A stretch of DNA of 18,892 bases from Verrucomicrobia subdivision 3 bacterium UBA7542. GTDB taxonomy: Bacteria > Verrucomicrobiota > Verrucomicrobiia > Limisphaerales > UBA11358. The stretch is from the NCBI GenBank assembly GCA_002479245.1, contig DLMG01000078.1, positions 1-18,892 of the forward strand, given 5' to 3'. The position numbers and the translations under genes are program-made. Numbering within the stretch: the stretch's first letter is position 1; every line of letters starts with the position of its first letter. The notes beneath the pieces were generated by a model. It did not search any database. It was not told where the DNA came from and saw only the letters and a program-made list of their open reading frames with translations. This document shows, piece after piece, positions 14,986-18,892 of this stretch.

Positions 14986-16250
14986 ACATCACCGTCCTCG
15001 GCCTCTGGCATCTCGGCTGCGTCACTTCCGCGTGCTGTGCGCGGCATTTCCAAGTCGTCGGACTCGACTTCGACGAGGCGAATATCGCCAAACTAAATTC
15101 CGGCCAGGCCCCGCTTTTCGAGCCGGGGCTGAATGAACTCATCACGGCCGGTCTCGCCGCAAAGAAACTTTCGTTCACCACCGATCCCAAAATCGCGTGC
15201 GCCAAGGCCGACGTGCTCTGGCTTTGCTACGACACGCCGGTTAATGAAAGCGACGAGTCGGATGTGGACTTCGTTCTCGCCCACCTCCGCCGCGCGCTGC
15301 CGCATCTGCCCCAAGGCGCGCTGGTGTTGATTTCCGCCCAACTGCCCGTCGGCACTTGCCGCGCCCTGGAAGCCGAATTTCCGCAGTTTCATTTCGCCTG
15401 CTCGCCCGAAAATCTGCGGTTGGGCCGGGCGATTCACGCCTTTGAGAAGGCGGAACGCGTCGTCGTCGGTATTCGCAATGACGCGAAAAAAGCGCTGCTC
15501 GAAAAACTGTTTACCCCGTTCACCCCGCAGATTTTATTCATGCGCACCGAGTCGGCTGAGATGGTGAAGCACGCTCTGAATTCGTTTCTCGCGCTTTCCA
15601 TCACGTTCATCAACGAGATTGCGCGGTTGGGCGAACACGTCGGCGCGGACGCCAAGGAGGTTTCCGCCGGCTTGAAAAGTGAACCGCGCATCGGGCCAAA
15701 GGCTTATCTCGGTCCCGGTGGTCCGTTTGCCGGCGGCACGCTCGCACGCGACGTGGTTGCGCTGACCAAGCTGGCGGCCGCGAATAACGAGAAAATTTCC
15801 GTCATCCCGGCCATCAAGCAGAGCAACGATCTACATCGCGGTTGGGCGTTGCGGCGGTTGCAATCGCGGCTCGGCGATTTGCGCGGCAGGCAAATCGCCG
15901 TGCTCGGTCTGACTTACACCACCAATACCGACACCCTCCGCCGCAGCGCGGCGGTGGAATTGTGCCGGAATCTTTTGGCGGAGGGTGCGGATGTTCACGC
16001 CTTTGATCCGGCGGTGAAACAGTTGCCCGCTGAACTTGCCCGGGTGCGGCTCGCTTCCGAAATCACCGGGGCGCTGGACGGCGCGGACGCCGCTGTGGTT
16101 TGCACCGAATGGCCTGAATTTCGCGGGGCGGATTGGGCGAAAATTGCCCCGGCCATGCGCCACCGCATTTTTGTGGACGCCAACCGTTTTTTGGAAAAGG
16201 AATTGAAAAACGTCGCTGATGTCGAACATCTTTCCGTTGGTCGCGTTTGA
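14982..16250 (+). CDS. UDP-glucose/GDP-mannose dehydrogenase-family protein lacking the catalytic Cys
   Basis: A 422-residue protein from the ATG at 14982, which overlaps the previous stop as ATGA. The NAD-binding loop reads GLWHLG (7-12) instead of the usual GxGYVG. The C-terminal UDP-binding domain is recognisable (QIAVLGLTYTTNTDTLRRS). The central helix keeps the conserved Lys196 and Asn200 (MVKHALNSFLALS). In the active-site loop, normally FGGSCxPKD with the thiol that forms the covalent intermediate, it reads FAGGTLARD (249-257). Thr253 stands where Cys is expected and Arg256 where Lys is usual; the codon ACG is not one base from a Cys codon. Full oxidation of a sugar alcohol to an acid by the known mechanism is therefore doubtful. 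The gene is followed 2 bp later by an SDR gene. Confidence 0.88.
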   Translation: MNITVLGLWHLGCVTSACCARHFQVVGLDFDEANIAKLNSGQAPLFEPGLNELITAGLAAKKLSFTTDPKIACAKADVLWLCYDTPVNESDESDVDFVLAHLRRALPHLPQGALVLISAQLPVGTCRALEAEFPQFHFACSPENLRLGRAIHAFEKAERVVVGIRNDAKKALLEKLFTPFTPQILFMRTESAEMVKHALNSFLALSITFINEIARLGEHVGADAKEVSAGLKSEPRIGPKAYLGPGGPFAGGTLARDVVALTKLAAANNEKISVIPAIKQSNDLHRGWALRRLQSRLGDLRGRQIAVLGLTYTTNTDTLRRSAAVELCRNLLAEGADVHAFDPAVKQLPAELARVRLASEITGALDGADAAVVCTEWPEFRGADWAKIAPAMRHRIFVDANRFLEKELKNVADVEHLSVGRV

Positions 16251-16252
16251 AT

Positions 16253-17116
16253 ATGAAACTTAAGAGCATCAATGCGCTCATCACCGGCGGCAGCCAGGGA
16301 CTCGGCAAAGCCATCGTCGGGCATTTCCTGGCCGAAGGCGCGAACGCCGTCATCTGTGCGCGCGGGGAAAGGGAGTTGCTCGCCACGCACAACGAACTGG
16401 CAAAACAATTTCCTTCGCAAAAAGTTTTCGCAAAAGTTTGCGATGTTTCCAGCGAAACCCAGGTGAACGAACTCGTCGCGTTCGCGTTGCGTGAACTTGG
16501 CCCGCTTCACGCGCTGGTATTGAACGCTGGTATTTACGGCCCGATGGGCGCGACGGAATCCGTTTCACTCGAAGAATGGCGTCGCGCGATGGACATCAAT
16601 CTTTACGGCGTGTTGCTCCCGTGCCGCGCGGTCATTCCGCATTTCAAAAAAGCCGGGCGCGGCAAAATTGTCGTCCTTTCCGGCGGCGGGGCGACGAATC
16701 CGTTGCCCAACATCAGCGCGTATGCCGCGTCAAAAGCCGCCGTCGTCCGGCTGGTGGAGACCCTGGCGGAAGAACTGAAAAATTTCCACGTGGACGTGAA
16801 CGCCATCGCGCCGGGCGCTTTGGCTACACGACTGGTGGATGAAGTTCTGGCGGCCGGGCCGGAAAAAGTCGGCGCCGCGTTCTACGAGAAGAACAAGCAA
16901 TGGAAAGATAAAGGCGCCACGCCGCTTGAACTAGGCGCGAACCTCGCAGTCTATCTCGCCAGTGCGCAAAGCGATGGTATTACTGGCAAGCTCATCAGCG
17001 CCCAGTGGGATCCGTGGGAAAAACTCCACGAATTCAAAGTGGATCTGAAGGGCGACATCTACACGCTGCGCCGTATCGTGCCGAAAGATCGCGGCAAAAC
17101 CTGGGGCGATAAGTGA
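16253..17116 (+). CDS. Classical SDR oxidoreductase
   Basis: A 287-residue classical short-chain dehydrogenase. Counting from the ATG at 16253, TGGSQGLG (11-18) binds the cofactor, the NNAG-type motif is LNAG (90-93), and the catalytic Ser143 lies in VLSGGG. Tyr157/Lys161 form YAASK, and the APG turn follows YxxxK. It carries a C-terminal extension of about 40 residues after ISAQWDPWE that is longer than in FabG-type members. A TTG two codons upstream overlaps the previous stop and is an alternative start. It likely reduces or oxidises a sugar or sugar nucleotide made by the two upstream genes; the substrate is unknown. Confidence 0.88.
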   Translation: MKLKSINALITGGSQGLGKAIVGHFLAEGANAVICARGERELLATHNELAKQFPSQKVFAKVCDVSSETQVNELVAFALRELGPLHALVLNAGIYGPMGATESVSLEEWRRAMDINLYGVLLPCRAVIPHFKKAGRGKIVVLSGGGATNPLPNISAYAASKAAVVRLVETLAEELKNFHVDVNAIAPGALATRLVDEVLAAGPEKVGAAFYEKNKQWKDKGATPLELGANLAVYLASAQSDGITGKLISAQWDPWEKLHEFKVDLKGDIYTLRRIVPKDRGKTWGDK

Positions 17117-17123
17117 TAAAAAA

Positions 17124-17192
17124 TTGGAGTAATGGAGAGATGGAGAGGTGGAGTAATGGGGAAAGCCCAGCATTCCAACACTCCAATACTCC
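17124..17192. repeat. Inverted octamer repeat tract (TGGAGnnn units)
   Basis: On the plus strand TGGAG recurs with an exact 8-base period at 17125, 17133, 17141 and 17149, followed by a degenerate TGGGG at 17157. After a few bases, 17166-17192 carries the same octamer type on the opposite strand; its reverse complement reads as GGAGTAT, TGGAGTGT, TGGAATGC and TGGG. The two arms can fold into a long imperfect hairpin between the SDR and Gfo/Idh genes. Similar low-complexity octamer hairpins are remembered from intergenic regions of several environmental phyla. It may act as an mRNA-stabilising or partial terminator structure. Confidence 0.7.
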
Positions 17193-17207
17193 GTGCATGC
17201 AACAGCA

Positions 17208-18191
17208 ATGAACTACGCCATCATCGGATGCGGATTGATTGGAAAAAAACGGCTGGCCGGGTTGCCCGCCGGTTCCAAACTCGCTGTGGCCTGTGACACG
17301 AATTTGTCGCGCGCCGAAGAACTCGTAAAACTTGCGCAAACCGGCCGCGCCGTCGCTGATTTCAAACAAGCCGTCGCCGATCCGCGGGTGGATGCCGTGA
17401 TCGTGGCGACCATCAATTCCGCGCTGGCCGGGGTTGCCGCCGCCGCCATCCGCGCGGGCAAACACGTCATCGTTGAAAAACCAGCGGGCATTTCCGTGAA
17501 GCAGATTGACGAATTGATTTCACTCGCGGAGAAGCATGGAGTTTGCGTCCGCGTCGGTTTTAATCATCGCTACCACCCGGCGTTCGTCAAGGCGCGGGAA
17601 ATTTTCGGGTCCGGCGTGATGGGAGAATTGATGTTTATTCGCGCGCGTTACGGCCACGGCGGGCGTGTGGGTTACGACAAAGAATGGCGCGCCAACCCGA
17701 AGCTTTCCGGCGGCGGCGAATTGATTGATCAAGGAATCCATTTGATTGATCTGGCCGGTTGGTTTCTCGGCGGGTTCAAAAAAATTGACGGCCATGCGGC
17801 GACATTTTTCTGGAACATGCCGGTGGACGACAACGCATTTTTGGATTTGCGAACAACAAGCGGTCAAACTGCGTGGTTGCATGTGAGCTGCACGGAATGG
17901 AAAAATCTTTTTTCGTTCGAAATCTACGGGCGCAACACCAAGCTGCACATCGAAGGTTTGGGCGGCAGCTACGGGGTCGAGAAACTTTATCACTACCAGA
18001 TGAAGCCGGAAATGGGGCTGCCAGACACGAAGCTGTATGAATTTCCCGGCCCGGATGAATCGTGGCGAAAGGAAATGATTGAGTTTGAAAAAGATGTTGA
18101 ACTGAAACGCCTGCCCGATGCCGGCCTGCGCGAAGCGAAAGCGGCGCTGGCAGTGGTCGAGAAAATTTACGCGAAGAACAAAAGCCGCTGA
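17208..18191 (+). CDS. Gfo/Idh/MocA-family oxidoreductase
   Basis: A 327-residue NAD(P)-dependent oxidoreductase. The N-terminal Rossmann motif GCGLIGKKR is at 7-15, and the conserved EKP at 90-92 (VIVEKPAGIS) contains the catalytic lysine. The family's active-site pair is likely Asp174 and His178 in GGGELIDQGIHLIDL. The C-terminal alpha/beta domain (WLHVSCTEWKN, FEIYGRNTKLHIEG) is complete. Enzymes of this family oxidise or reduce a hydroxyl or keto group on sugars, often C3 of NDP-sugars in polysaccharide loci. The ATG at 17208 starts the conserved first strand; upstream GTG and ATG codons fall in the repeat region. It closes the plus-strand operon after a 91-bp gap filled by the octamer hairpin. 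Confidence 0.9.
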   Translation: MNYAIIGCGLIGKKRLAGLPAGSKLAVACDTNLSRAEELVKLAQTGRAVADFKQAVADPRVDAVIVATINSALAGVAAAAIRAGKHVIVEKPAGISVKQIDELISLAEKHGVCVRVGFNHRYHPAFVKAREIFGSGVMGELMFIRARYGHGGRVGYDKEWRANPKLSGGGELIDQGIHLIDLAGWFLGGFKKIDGHAATFFWNMPVDDNAFLDLRTTSGQTAWLHVSCTEWKNLFSFEIYGRNTKLHIEGLGGSYGVEKLYHYQMKPEMGLPDTKLYEFPGPDESWRKEMIEFEKDVELKRLPDAGLREAKAALAVVEKIYAKNKSR

Positions 18192-18199
18192 TAAACGCT

Positions 18200-18221
18200 G
18201 ACTTTCGGGTAACGTAAAGTC
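18200..18221. terminator. Weak bidirectional hairpin between convergent genes
   Basis: GACTTT (18200-18205) and AAAGTC (18216-18221) form a 6-bp stem, with a possible inner CG/CG pairing, between the Gfo/Idh stop and the convergent Res fragment stop. No clear T run follows on the plus strand, so terminator activity is uncertain. Confidence 0.3.
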
Positions 18222-18245
18222 TTGCCAAATATAAAAAGTTAAAAA

Positions 18246-18764
18246 TCACCCTTTTAACACGACCTCAAGGCTATCTTTAAATTGGTTTTCATCTTGATTG
18301 TTGTAGAAAGGCACGCCGATAAGGCGATACTTTGAGTCGCCATCAATCTTCAAAACCTTATCTGCAAATTCCTCCCAGATTTCTTTCAAGAAGTCTTTCT
18401 TCCACTTGTCATGTTCCTCGAGGTATTTGCCCTTCGGTTCGATAAATACCTGATACGTGAGAAGCTTGCCTGATTTCTCCCGCAGAAATAACACGAAGTC
18501 AGGCTCGAAGGACTGCCCATCCGAAAAGTTATAAATCTTGAAATGTCCTTCGTTACGCACGAGGTAAATGGCCTCGAACTTTCCCTCCAACTGAAGTATC
18601 TGTCTGTCGAACATTCGCACGAACAGCTTTTCTTCGCTCGTTCCATGCAGTGCGCTAAACACATACCAAGCCTTTCCAGTAATTAACGCCTCGAATTGAG
18701 GATCCTCCGACGCGAGCGGATTGCGTTTATCGAACTTCAATATCTTGCGTCCCACAACAGGCAC
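18246..18764 (-). pseudogene. C-terminal fragment of a type III restriction Res-like protein
   Basis: About 172 codons that resemble the C-terminal endonuclease domain of type III restriction enzyme Res subunits. SDGQSFEPDFVLFL holds the nuclease Asp (Asp89), YQVFIEPKGKYL holds the E-x-K pair (Glu109, Lys111), and DKWKKDFLKEIW follows. Together they make a PD-(D/E)xK site. The helicase (DEAD) portion, normally many hundreds of residues, is absent. The frame is closed by TAG at 18765-18767, and the only available start is a GTG that lies inside a palindromic element. The full enzyme cuts DNA after ATP-dependent movement with a Mod partner; this piece alone is presumed inactive. Whether the missing part lies beyond the window edge, displaced by an inserted palindrome, cannot be seen. 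Confidence 0.72.
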
Positions 18765-18860
18765 CTAGGAAGGCCCCACAGAGGAACGCTTTCGGTGCGC
18801 CCCGGTTGGGGCGCACTTCAATCGCTGTCCTCTGGTCGAAATTCCTAGGTTTCGTTGTGG
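18752..18860. repeat. Nested four-stem palindromic element
   Basis: Four successive inverted pairs nest inside each other. They are CCACAAC (18752-18758) with GTTGTGG (18854-18860); CCTAGGAA (18764-18771) with TTCCTAGG (18842-18849); CAGAGGA (18779-18785) with TCCTCTG (18828-18834); and a perfect 9-bp GTGCGCCCC (18795-18803) with GGGGCGCAC (18808-18816) closed by GGTT. Unpaired spacers lie between stems. The whole can fold as one long hairpin on either strand. Candidates are a MITE-like or REP-like dispersed element, an integron attC-like site (AAC...GTT outer ends with two-part arms) or a structured RNA. The Res fragment begins at it. Confidence 0.7.
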
Positions 18861-18892
18861 ACAGCAGCCGAAGCCGCGAATTGTTTTGGTTA

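Noticed and set aside
17124..17192. CRISPR array
   Set aside because: Units are 8 bases with no spacers and part of the tract is inverted.
18795..18816. Group II intron 5' end (GTGCG start)
   Set aside because: The GTGCGCC string is just one arm of a perfect hairpin; no domain V/VI sequence or reverse transcriptase is visible.

Overview
The window is a chromosomal surface-polysaccharide (O-antigen, exopolysaccharide or glycan) locus from a Gram-negative-type bacterium. Moderately high GC coding, ATGA/GTGA stop-start overlaps, rare Shine-Dalgarno sequences, an octamer TGGAG intergenic repeat and the particular SDR, dehydrogenase and methyltransferase subfamilies resemble Verrucomicrobiota or related PVC bacteria. 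This assignment is a recollection-based impression; no rRNA or other phylogenetic marker is present.

Layout. (1) 1-1283 (+): the 3' end of ptsI (PTS enzyme I), overlapping by 4 bp a sugar-1-phosphate nucleotidyltransferase. (2) 1284-3040: a disturbed, mosaic segment. It holds a small unrecognised ORF, a GalE-type epimerase remnant lacking both ends, an antisense AT-richer FkbM-type methyltransferase and an isolated intrinsic terminator. (3) 3081-8080 (+): a tight CDP-sugar operon. It encodes glucose-1-phosphate cytidylyltransferase (rfbF), CDP-glucose 4,6-dehydratase (rfbG), a TylC3-like sugar C-methyltransferase, a divergent RfbG paralogue with an altered active site, and a GT-A-like protein. 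(4) 13582-8093 (-): a convergent operon. In transcription order it has two CDP-paratose-2-epimerase-like SDR proteins, a Wzx-like flippase broken by two single-base frameshifts, and two family-2 glycosyltransferases. (5) 13583-14013: a degenerate FkbM-like remnant plus a divergent intergenic region with a GC-rich hairpin. (6) 14014-18191 (+): a second sugar operon with a GalE-like epimerase, a UDP-glucose-dehydrogenase-like protein that lacks the catalytic cysteine, a classical SDR and a Gfo/Idh/MocA oxidoreductase. (7) 18246-18892: the C-terminal nuclease part of a type III restriction Res-like protein (-), cut off exactly at a nested palindromic element of about 109 bp.

Working model (inference): rfbF and rfbG make CDP-4-keto-6-deoxyglucose, the TylC3-like enzyme adds a branch methyl (probably at C3), and the paralogous SDR or another SDR finishes the sugar. 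No RfbH-type 3-dehydratase is present, so a C-methyl-6-deoxyhexose fits better than a 3,6-dideoxyhexose. The glycosyltransferases and flippase would assemble and export a glycan carrying it. The most unusual points are the Cys-less nucleotide-sugar dehydrogenase, the SDR with Phe replacing the catalytic Tyr, the rewired RfbG duplicate and the nested palindrome at the right end.
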